Assembly (NCBI GenBank): GCA_021777635.1 | Contig: JAJYDI010000023.1 | Location: forward strand, 1-16,368 | Direction: 5' to 3' | Origin: Pseudomonadota bacterium | GTDB lineage: Bacteria; Pseudomonadota; Gammaproteobacteria; Xanthomonadales; Rhodanobacteraceae | Length of the DNA stretch: 16,368 nucleotides | Part shown: positions 8,268 to 15,100 of the stretch, piece by piece | Position numbering within the stretch: position 1 is the stretch's first letter | Layout: each line of letters begins with the position of its first letter | Notes under the pieces: generated by a model | Told to the model about the DNA's origin: nothing | What the model saw: the letters and a program-made list of their open reading frames with translations, nothing else | The model's database searches: none | Translations under genes and position numbers: made by a program

Positions 8268-8627
8268 ATGCAGACCAAGCAAGCGATCACGCTCCTTTCC
8301 GCCCTGGCCCAGGAATCCCGCCTGGCCATCTATCGCCTGCTGGTCGAGCGTGCGCCGGATGGCCTGGTGGCAAGCGCCATCGCCGAGCGTCTGGGCGTCG
8401 CGAACACCACGCTTTCCTTCCACCTGAAGGAACTCGTGCACGCCGGGCTGATCACCAGCCGGCAGGAAGGCCGCTTCATCTACTACGCGGCCTCGATGGC
8501 GGCCATGGACGATTTGATCGGCTATCTCACCGAGAACTGCTGCTGCGCCACGGGCAAGATTTGCGCGCTTGTAAAGGGCACGGAGCAAGCGGCAAGCACG
8601 CGTAAGCGTGCTACCAAGCTGGCTTGA
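8268..8627 (+). CDS. arsR: ArsR/SmtB-family arsenic-responsive repressor
   Basis: Homodimeric winged-helix repressor that should leave its operator on binding As(III). The 119-residue protein has the recognition-helix region NTTLSFHLKELVHAGLI (46-62) and the wing REGRFIYY-like QEGRFIYYAA (66-75). Instead of the classic ELCVCDL site in the DNA-binding helix it has a C-terminal cluster, Cys91, Cys92, Cys93 and Cys99 (ENCCCATGKIC). This spacing resembles the three-cysteine site described for Acidithiobacillus ferrooxidans ArsR. The start at 8268 gives the standard length; the frame is open further upstream but overlaps arsC. The gene is last in the operon, 59 nt after the second arsC. TTGACC (8205-8210) and TACACT (8231-8236) are spaced 20 bp, too wide for a confident private promoter. 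Confidence 0.92.
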   Translation: MQTKQAITLLSALAQESRLAIYRLLVERAPDGLVASAIAERLGVANTTLSFHLKELVHAGLITSRQEGRFIYYAASMAAMDDLIGYLTENCCCATGKICALVKGTEQAASTRKRATKLA

Positions 8628-9014
8628 CCCTCTTTCGACTGCCGGCAGATGGCAGTTGGCCACGAACTTCGTTTCGAAACGGAGACGTGGGGTATTTGGC
8701 CTTTGGCCGCCATATATTCAGCCTGATGGGCGCCGTCGCCCGGGCTAGCCGCCGCACTTCAGGGCCGCATCGGTGCGATCGCCGTCACCGTGCCGGGTAT
8801 GCCAAGCGGATGCAGGGGGAACCGAACCTGCTTACCCAGGCGTGCTACTGCTTTTGGTGCACAGTTCAATGCCGGATTTGACCATCGGCACTGTGATCGC
8901 GCTTTACGTAGTCAAGGAGACGGTGGGCATTCTGCGCGAAGCGAAAGAAGCATGGGCAGTCACGCGACTCCGCACACCAAGCCGTAAGACACGGCAGTTG
9001 CGATGCCTGGTTAA
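8628..9014. other. 387-bp stretch between the convergent ars and mer units with no convincing gene
   Basis: No reading frame here has both a ribosome site and recognisable similarity. Visible structure is a hairpin ACTGCC(7)GGCAGT at 8638-8656, which contains the palindrome CTGCCGGCAG, and a perfect 12-bp palindrome CGTTTCGAAACG at 8670-8681. A 55-codon frame from the ATG at 8869 to 9036 has a hydrophobic start (TVIALYVV) but no ribosome site and overlaps the opposite gene. No U-tailed terminator was found for either converging operon. This is the place where merA would be expected after merP, and it is absent. Confidence 0.6.
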
Positions 9015-9230
9015 TCATCCGCAACATGACGATTGATGCTGCACCGGCGGGCACGGCACGCTCCCGTACGAGCAGAACACGCAGCAATCGCCAACCTTGG
9101 TCCGCAGCAGTTCGCCGCAGCCGGCGCATTCGTGGAAGAAGAGGCAGGCGTCGGTCGGCATCGTTTCGATGGACTGATGCCCGCAGTGCGGACAGGTCAA
9201 TGTGCTGCGCAGAACGAGTTCGGCCGCCAT
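9015..9230 (-). CDS. Small cysteine-rich GDCCVxC-domain protein of the mercury cluster
   Basis: A 71-residue soluble protein with 11 cysteines. It starts with a zinc-ribbon-like half (CPHC at 13-16, then HECAGC ending at Cys38) and continues into the GDCCVFC motif (47-53) and SYGSVPCPP, ending in a Cys69-Cys70 pair. The family is recognised by this motif and has been named GDCCVxC domain-containing (seleno)protein, because some members carry selenocysteine; this one is all cysteine. It starts 2 nt after the merP stop, so it is the third gene of the merT-merP transcript. No signal peptide or membrane helix is seen, which suggests a cytosolic thiol protein. Binding or hand-over of Hg(II) is inferred from context only; the biochemical function is not known to me. 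Confidence 0.85.
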   Translation of the reverse strand: MAAELVLRSTLTCPHCGHQSIETMPTDACLFFHECAGCGELLRTKVGDCCVFCSYGSVPCPPVQHQSSCCG

Positions 9231-9232
9231 CG

Positions 9233-9514
9233 TCAGTGCCGAATCGTGGACGGATAGCCGGCATCGGCGGTGGCCCGGGTCAACGCGGCCGGTTGGGCCT
9301 TCGCATCGTCGTACGTGACCGTGGCGGTTTTCTTCTCGACGTCGGAAGCGACAGCGGTCACGCCGGCCACCTTCTCCAGCGACTCCTTGATCGTGATCGG
9401 ACAGATTGGACACGTCATGCCGGGTACCGCCAGGGTGACCGTACGCGTGGCGCCAAGGCTCACCGCTGGCAAGCCGCCGACCAGCATCAGGATCACTGCA
9501 AGCATCGTTTTCAT
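9233..9514 (-). CDS. merP: Periplasmic mercury-binding protein MerP
   Basis: Binds Hg(II) in the periplasm through a heavy-metal-associated domain and delivers it to MerT. The 93-residue precursor has a signal peptide (about 1-22, MKTML start, cleavage near SLGA) and a ferredoxin-like domain. Its metal site is GMTCPIC (Cys35 and Cys38), followed by PITIKESLEKVAGV. The start at 9514 is preferred over an upstream in-frame codon at 9547 because it yields a proper signal peptide and has AGGAAG 6-7 nt before it. It lies 10 nt after merT and 2 nt before the GDCCVxC gene. The residues between the cysteines (Pro-Ile) differ from the usual Ala-Ala of transposon-borne MerP. Confidence 0.93.
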   Translation of the reverse strand: MKTMLAVILMLVGGLPAVSLGATRTVTLAVPGMTCPICPITIKESLEKVAGVTAVASDVEKKTATVTYDDAKAQPAALTRATADAGYPSTIRH

Positions 9515-9524
9515 GAAGTCTTCC

Positions 9525-9875
9525 TCAGTAGAACCAGGGGGCAACATACGGGAAGCCGAACGCGACCAGCATCAGTGTGGCCACGACCCAGAACAGAAGC
9601 TTGTAAGTTCGGTGCACTGCAGGGACGGCACAAAGCTCGCCGGGCTGGCAGGCCCTCGTCGGGCGATAAATGCGGCGATACGCCAAGACCAGCGCGATCA
9701 GGGAGACGCCCGGGAACCACGGGCGAACCGGCTCCAGCCGGGTCAGCTGCCCGATCCAGGCACCGCTCAGCCCGATGCTGACAAGGATCAGCGGATCCAG
9801 GCAGCAGGCCGACGCCAGGATCGCGACGCCGCCGCCGATTGCCAACGTGCTTTTCCCGCTGCTGTCTTGCGCCAT
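9525..9875 (-). CDS. merT: Mercuric ion inner-membrane transporter MerT
   Basis: Carries Hg(II) from MerP across the inner membrane. The 116-residue protein has three hydrophobic segments (about 11-38, 56-68 and 92-112). The four functional cysteines stand at 24, 25, 76 and 82, in SACCLDPL and ACQPGELC, matching the positions in classical MerT. The family C-terminus GFPYVAPWFY is intact. GGGAA 7 nt before the ATG serves as ribosome site. It is the first gene after the MerR-controlled promoter and is followed by merP after 10 nt. In a standard operon the imported Hg(II) is passed to MerA, which is not encoded in this window. Confidence 0.95.
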   Translation of the reverse strand: MAQDSSGKSTLAIGGGVAILASACCLDPLILVSIGLSGAWIGQLTRLEPVRPWFPGVSLIALVLAYRRIYRPTRACQPGELCAVPAVHRTYKLLFWVVATLMLVAFGFPYVAPWFY

Positions 9876-9913
9876 CGCCGCGTTCCCGTGTCGCCGGATG
9901 AAGTCTCACGGTA

Positions 9914-9944
9914 ACCTTACTTCCGTAGTCGGCTACGGAGTCAA
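9914..9944 (-). promoter_or_regulatory. MerR-controlled mer promoter with central dyad operator
   Basis: On the minus strand TTGACT (9944-9939) is the -35 and TAAGGT (9919-9914) the -10. They are separated by 19 bp, the over-long spacer characteristic of promoters that MerR-family activators untwist. Within the spacer lies the perfect dyad TCCGTAG-4-CTACGGA (9922-9939), the recognised mer operator. The element directs merT-merP and lies directly before the divergent merR start, so MerR bound here would also limit its own synthesis. GGAG at 9937-9940 within the same element can act as the merR ribosome site. Confidence 0.93.
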
Positions 9945-9950
9945 CCCGCC

Positions 9951-10343
9951 ATGACGTACACGATCGGAAGCCTGGCCAAAGCCGCGGTCGTCCATGTCGA
10001 GACGATCCGCTATTACCAGCGTCGCGGCCTGGTCGCCGAACCTTCCCGACCGCTGGGCGGCATCCGCCGCTACGACGACAGCCACGCGCGGCGCCTGCGA
10101 TTCGTCAAGCACGCACAGACCCTGGGCTTCAGCCTGGACGAGGTTGCCGATCTGCTCGCGCTTGAGGACGGTCGGCACTGCCGCGAAGCTGAGCGGCTGG
10201 GGGCAAACAAGCTGGCGATGGTGCGCGAGCGCATCGCCAAGCTCCGGCGCGTCGAGAAGGCGCTAACTACGCTCGTCGAGCAATGCCACCGCCATCGCGG
10301 CAAAGTGCACTGCCCGTTGATCGTTGCTTTGGAAAGCAACTAA
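9951..10343 (+). CDS. merR: Hg(II)-responsive transcriptional regulator MerR
   Basis: Dimeric regulator that represses, and with Hg(II) activates, the divergent merT promoter. The 130-residue protein has the MerR winged-helix N-terminus (TIGSLAKAAVVHVETIRYYQ, with GGIRRYDD in the wing), a dimerisation helix, and the three mercury-ligating cysteines Cys77, Cys112 and Cys121. Their spacing (35 and 9 residues) is identical to Cys82, Cys117 and Cys126 of the Tn501 regulator, which identifies a genuine mercury sensor rather than a CueR, ZntR or CadR relative. GGAG 10 nt before the ATG is the likely ribosome site. The product is somewhat shorter than Tn501 MerR at its ends. The gene ends 88 nt before a strong terminator. 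Confidence 0.95.
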   Translation: MTYTIGSLAKAAVVHVETIRYYQRRGLVAEPSRPLGGIRRYDDSHARRLRFVKHAQTLGFSLDEVADLLALEDGRHCREAERLGANKLAMVRERIAKLRRVEKALTTLVEQCHRHRGKVHCPLIVALESN

Positions 10344-10431
10344 CCATCTTGGCTACTTTTGTTCGATCGCCGTCGGCAAGCGAAATGACGCTGCCCGCTG
10401 GGCGTGAGGGCGTCGGCCATGCGCCACAACA

Positions 10432-10465
10432 AAAAAGCCGGATCCTTGAAGGGATCCGGCTTTTT
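10432..10465. terminator. Strong bidirectional rho-independent terminator between merR and fadL
   Basis: AAAAAGCCGGATCC (10432-10445), loop TTGAAG, then GGATCCGGCTTTTT (10452-10465). The 14-bp stem is perfect, with a GC-rich core flanked by A and T runs, so it works as a U-tailed terminator on both strands. It should stop merR transcription from the left and fadL transcription from the right; fadL ends 66 bp away. Confidence 0.93.
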
Positions 10466-10530
10466 GCATGATCAACAGATTAACTTAACGCCTAGCCCGC
10501 ACGTGGCGGGGAGGGTCGCATGCAGCCAGA

Positions 10531-11892
10531 TCAGAACTTGTAGGTTGCCGACAGTCCCAGCAGGTCCGCGCTGTTGGTGAAGTAGCCGGTCAGGCTGTCG
10601 CCGGTCGCACTCATCGTGTTGATGTGCGAGTTGCTGACGAACAGGTGGGCGTAGCCGACGTCGATATCGAAGTTGTCGGCAGCCTTGTAGCTGAGACCCA
10701 GCGATAGCCAGCGACGCGCGGCATCCGGCACGCGCGGGTCGCGGGTGAGCAGGTAAGTCGGCGTACCTTCGACCGCCAGGCCGCCGCGCAGAGTCAGGCG
10801 GTCGGTCAGCTTGTAGTCGCCGCCGATCGAGAAAAAGTACGAATCCGCCCAGTTGAACGTCTCGACCGATTTCGGCTGCGCCGGGTTGTTGAAGTTGACC
10901 ACCAACTGCTTGAAGTTCGACCAGCCGGTCCAGTCGAGATCGGCCCCGGCACTGAACTGGTCGTTGAACACGTGCCAGTAGCTCAGGCTGGCGAAGGCCG
11001 GCGTGGCGTAATCGGTGCTGCCACCGGTGTTGGTGAACAGGGATGACGTCAGCGGCGATTGCGCGAAGGCACCCTGCACCGCCGGCGGCACCACGAAGGT
11101 GGCTTGGCCGTTAAGGTGATGCTTGATCTCGGCGTGATAGTCGAAGGCCACGGTATCGGTGTCGGTGGGCTTCCACGACGCGCCGAGCTGCCAGCCCCAT
11201 TTCCAGTTGTGCGCCTGCAACTCGGCATAGCCGTCGGCCGACTGCGGCAGGAACGCCGGCGCTGCCGCAGGCGCGAGGATGGCGCCGAAGTTGACCGCAT
11301 TGCTGAGATCGGCGCTGGTGCGCTGAGCGATCAGGCTGCCGCCGACGGCAAGGTTGTCGCTCACCTTGTACGACACCGAGAAGGTGGCGTCGATCGATTG
11401 CAGCTTGGAGAACAGCGCGCTGTAGCGGCCGACCCAGCCGTTGTTCCACTGGGTCTGGAAGCCGAACGGCGCCGAAACCGCCGCGCCGACGCTCCACTGA
11501 TCGTTGATCGGCATCGAGAGAAAGAACGCCGGCACCGGGATGGTGGTGCCGCCATTGCCGCCGTTGCCCCCGGTGAGCGGCCGCCCTAGGGCGTCGGTGC
11601 CGCCGCCATGGAAATTGGTGCTGAAGTCGATCGCGGTGACGTCAGCCTGGAACTGCGCGCCCTTCAGCCATGCCATCGCCGCTGGATTGTTGACCACCAC
11701 GGACACGTCGTCGGGCGCCGCGGTAGCGCCGGCATACGCACGACCGAGTGATTTGGCGCTGCCTTCCTTCAGCTGAAAGGCGCTGGCGGCAGCCTGTTGC
11801 GGCAACGCCAAGGCGCCGGCCACGGCCAGCGCAAGGGCGCCAAAGGCAAGCGGCCGCGCGGCGCGGCGGAGGCGGGATTCGGTATGGGACAT
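10531..11892 (-). CDS. fadL: FadL-family outer-membrane long-chain fatty acid transporter
   Basis: Beta-barrel channel for uptake of long-chain fatty acids or other hydrophobic molecules across the outer membrane. The 453-residue precursor has a signal peptide (about 1-36, after a basic RLRRAAR) and a mature N-terminus SAFQLKEGSAKSLGRAYAG resembling the FadL hatch. The family NPA motif is at VNNPAAMAW. Alternating barrel strands follow, and the C-terminus TYKF ends in the Phe typical of outer-membrane proteins. The ATG at 11892 is chosen because AGGAG lies 7 nt upstream; the ATG at 11898 is too near that site. The frame is open to 12201 but that extension has no support. The substrate could also be an aromatic hydrocarbon, as in TodX-like members. 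Confidence 0.9.
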   Translation of the reverse strand: MSHTESRLRRAARPLAFGALALAVAGALALPQQAAASAFQLKEGSAKSLGRAYAGATAAPDDVSVVVNNPAAMAWLKGAQFQADVTAIDFSTNFHGGGTDALGRPLTGGNGGNGGTTIPVPAFFLSMPINDQWSVGAAVSAPFGFQTQWNNGWVGRYSALFSKLQSIDATFSVSYKVSDNLAVGGSLIAQRTSADLSNAVNFGAILAPAAAPAFLPQSADGYAELQAHNWKWGWQLGASWKPTDTDTVAFDYHAEIKHHLNGQATFVVPPAVQGAFAQSPLTSSLFTNTGGSTDYATPAFASLSYWHVFNDQFSAGADLDWTGWSNFKQLVVNFNNPAQPKSVETFNWADSYFFSIGGDYKLTDRLTLRGGLAVEGTPTYLLTRDPRVPDAARRWLSLGLSYKAADNFDIDVGYAHLFVSNSHINTMSATGDSLTGYFTNSADLLGLSATYKF

Positions 11893-12199
11893 GCGCATGC
11901 TCCTGAGGGCTCGTGCAAGGGATCTTGTTGTTTCGATCGCGGTTTTGAAACGTTTGTTTAACACCGCGCGGCGCAACTCTGGACGCGCGCCCGCGACGAT
12001 GCAAGTGCAGGTGCAGCATGGCCTTGCGGTGCCATACGCTTGCGCACGGGTGGCCTCGGCGCGAGGGCTGCAGGACGTCCCCGCCCGCAACCGCCGCCGT
12101 GTCGTCGCCATCCGCTGTCGATGCATCCGCGGACATCGCGATTTGCCCGCGCTCCGTATACTCCGCCATCGAGTTGTCCGCGCGGAGAGCCGCCCCGCC
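11893..12199. other. 307-bp divergent regulatory region between fadL and the ankyrin gene
   Basis: No gene is supported here. Near fadL lies an AT-rich patch with GAAACGTTTG (11947-11956), whose core AAACGTTT is a perfect palindrome; it could be a regulator site for fadL. Near the ankyrin gene TATACT (12157-12162) is a good -10 hexamer, but no convincing -35 stands 17 bp upstream. It would place the transcript start about 30 nt before the ankyrin ATG. The rest is GC-rich with no strong hairpin noticed. Confidence 0.5.
12157..12162 (+). promoter_or_regulatory. Candidate -10 element for the ankyrin-repeat gene
   Basis: TATACT differs from TATAAT at one position and lies 37 bp upstream of the ATG at 12200. 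The expected -35 region (12134-12139, CATCGC) does not match consensus, so this is a weak prediction. Confidence 0.3.
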
Positions 12200-15100
12200 A
12201 TGCCCCGTCTGCATCCGGACCGCCCCGCCCCGCTCCGTGCATTCGCCGGCTTCGTTCCCGCTTGGCTGCTGGTGGCGCTGGCGCTACCGTCCGATCGGCC
12301 ACTGATCCTGTTGCCGCTGCTGCTCGCCGATGCGCTGGCACTTGCCGCAGCCTGTCACGCGCTGGGATTCGGCTTCGGTCGCGGCCAGTGGCGAGCTTGG
12401 CTGCGCAGTCTGCTGGTCGCGCTGACGGCGCTCGCGCTGTATGCCGCCACGGTGTTCGCTCTGACCGCTTGGCCACTGCTGCGCCTACTGGCCGCGCCAA
12501 GCCTTGGTGCCGCGCTGTTGCTGGCGACCGCGCTGGTGATGGCGCTGGCCCTGCTGTGGCCGCTGTGGCCGGTGTTCGGGCTGTGCTATCTGTGGGAGGA
12601 CGCCTACGCTGATCGCGAGGGTGGCGGCGTGACCGGCAGCCCGTTGCCGCGTTGTGCCGCGTTCGCGTACCACCTCGCCCGTGCGACCGATCTTTTCGTA
12701 GGGTACTTCGTGCCCGCCGCGCTGGCGCTGCTGACAATGAGCTTCGGTGCACTGGCGCTGAGTGCCTTGGGCAGCGTGCTGCCGCCGGAATTGCGCACCG
12801 CGGCGCTTGCTCTGTATGCCCTCCTGCTGCCGCCGGTCGGTCTGCTCCTGATCGATCGCACACACAAGCTGATGGTGGCGCTTCCGCGCGAGACCACCAC
12901 CAAAGCCTTGCCCGCAGCAGACGCCAAGCCGCTGCTGACCGCTGCCGAACAGGCTCCGGGCGCGCGCGAGGCGTCACTGCTGGAGGCGGCGCGGCACGGC
13001 GAAATCGAGCGGGCACTAGCCTTGCTGGAAGCCGGCGCCGATGCCAATGCGACGCCACCCGAGGATGCGCGCGACCGCCGTCCGGCACTGCAGCTGGCGG
13101 CCCTGTTGACGGACACCCGTCTGCTTCGCGAGCTGATCGCGCGCGGTGCCGCAGTCAACCGCGCCGAGGGCGGCGTCAGCGCATTGCTCGCCGCCTGCCG
13201 CGACAGCTGGGATGGTCGGGCCGAAGCGGTAATGACCCTGCTTGCCAACGGCGCCGACCCACGTCAGGTCGACACCGAAGGGCGCACGCCGCTGCACGGC
13301 GCGGTACTGTCCGGCGACCCCGGCGTGGCGGCCATGCTGCTCGATGCGGGCGCGCCGATCGATGCACTCGATCGCGCGGGCAACAGCCCGCTCGCCGCCG
13401 CCTGCCGCGCCGGCAATTGGTCGCTGGCGGCATTCCTGCTCGAGCGCGGCGCGCGCCCGCACCCGGCCGAAGGCGAACCGGCACTGGTCGCCGCCGCCGG
13501 CATCGCCGAGGACGATGCCGGCGGGGTGCGTCTGCTGCTTAAGCATCGCGCCGATGTCAACGCACGCGATCGACTCGGCCGCAGCGCCCTGATGACGGCC
13601 GCGCTCGAGGGCCACACGATGATCGTGCGTGCATTGCTTGCGGCCGGCGCCAACAGTGCACTCGGCGACCGCAACGGCACAACCGCACTGATGGAGGCAG
13701 CGCGCGCCGGCGCCCATCCGGTGCTGATGGCGCTGGCGGAGACACGCCCGGAGGCCGGCGCCCGCGATGCCCGCGGTCGCGATGCGCTGATCCTTGCCTG
13801 CCAGTCGCCGCGCAGTCACGCCGATACGGTGCGCGCGCTGCTGGCGCTGGGTGCCGATCCGCAACGCACCGGCACGGATGGCCGCAGCGCGCTCGATCAT
13901 GCCGCCGGCGCCGGACGCTGGGACTTGGTCGCGGTGCTCGACCCCGACACCCCACTGCCGGCCAGTCTCGCCGGCGCCGCCGAACCGGAGCCCGGCGCGG
14001 ATACGCCGGAGCACCTGCAGGACGCGCTGCGCTTCGGCCACTGGGCCGTGGTCTCGGCCTTCGCTGGCCGCGTGCGCGATTGGCCGCCGGCGCAACGCGC
14101 CGCACTGTACCGCGATCTCTGCGGCCCCGGTCACGACGCCGCGCGGCGCTGGCTGCTCGATCATGGCCTTGATGCCGAAGCGGCGCTGGCCGACGGCGTG
14201 CGCTTGTTCGACGCCCTGCTCGAGTGCCTGCCCGACAGCGCCGAGGCGATCGAGGATCTGCTTGCCGCCGGCGCGACGCCGGCCGGCGCCGGTCGGCTGG
14301 CGTGCGCACTGGCCCGCCTGGACGGCGCGCCGCAAGGTGCCGCGCTGGCGCCGGCCTTGCTCGAGCGAGGCGCAGACCCCTTCGGCGTCGATCCGGGTGG
14401 TCACACGCCGCTGCAGCTGGCGGCCGCCACGGGCCAGCTGCGAACCCTGCAGGCCCTGCTGGCCTGCGGTTGCGACCCGAATGCTCGCGATCCAGCCGGC
14501 CGCACGCCACTGCACGCCGCGCTCGGACGCCCCGCCTACGCCGCGTTGCCGCTGGTACGGGCACTGATTGCCGCCGGCGCCGACCCCGAGTCCGCTGCCA
14601 GCAACGGCGAAACCCCGCTGGGGCTCGCGTTGGCGCTGGGCGATCCGGCGCTTACGCGCTGGCTGCGCTGGAACAGTTGGGCGCTGCCGCGCCGGCCGCT
14701 GCGCGCCGAGGATCTGCCGGCAGCCGCGGTTAGCGGCGATCTCGAAACCGTCCAGCGTCTGCTGGAACTCGGCTTCGCGGTGGACAGCCGAGACGCGCAG
14801 GGCGCCAGCGCGCTGCTGCGCGCCTGCGGTGCGGGCCAGCGCGCGGTCGCCGAACACCTGCTGGCTGCGGGTGCCGACCCCGCGCTGGCAGCGCACGGCG
14901 GAGCCAGCTGCCTTGCCGCAGCGGTCAGCGCACGCCGCGAGACGCTGGCGGAACTGCTGCTCGCCCACGGGGCCAGCGTCGATCAGCGCCTGCCCGGCGA
15001 GGCTACCGCGCTGATGCTCGCCGCGGCGCTGGGGTTCCCGGAAATCGTCGAATGCCTGCTGGCCGCCGGCGCCGATGCTCAGGCCCGCGATGCCCAGGGC

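Larger units (their letters stand above)
5586..10465. other. Putative acquired metal-resistance block (gspE relic, ars operon, mer cluster, terminator)
   Basis: Between the conserved putA and fadL genes lies a run of arsenic and mercury genes in two opposing units. The left junction is a truncated gspE fragment and the right end is a strong terminator. Codons here look somewhat less GC-extreme than in putA or the ankyrin gene, although no composition was calculated. No transposase, integrase, tRNA or flanking direct repeat was found, so the transfer mechanism is not visible. The inference of acquisition rests on gene content and the broken gene at the edge. Confidence 0.55.

Noticed and set aside
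8595..8612. Inverted repeat AGCACGC-GTAA-GCGTGCT at the end of arsR as a terminator
   Set aside because: It lies inside the coding sequence and has no T-run, so it does not qualify as an intrinsic terminator.
8869..9036. 55-codon frame starting MPDLTIGTVIALYVVKE in the ars-mer gap
   Set aside because: No ribosome site, no family recognised, and its end overlaps the well-supported GDCCVxC gene on the other strand; left as unproven.
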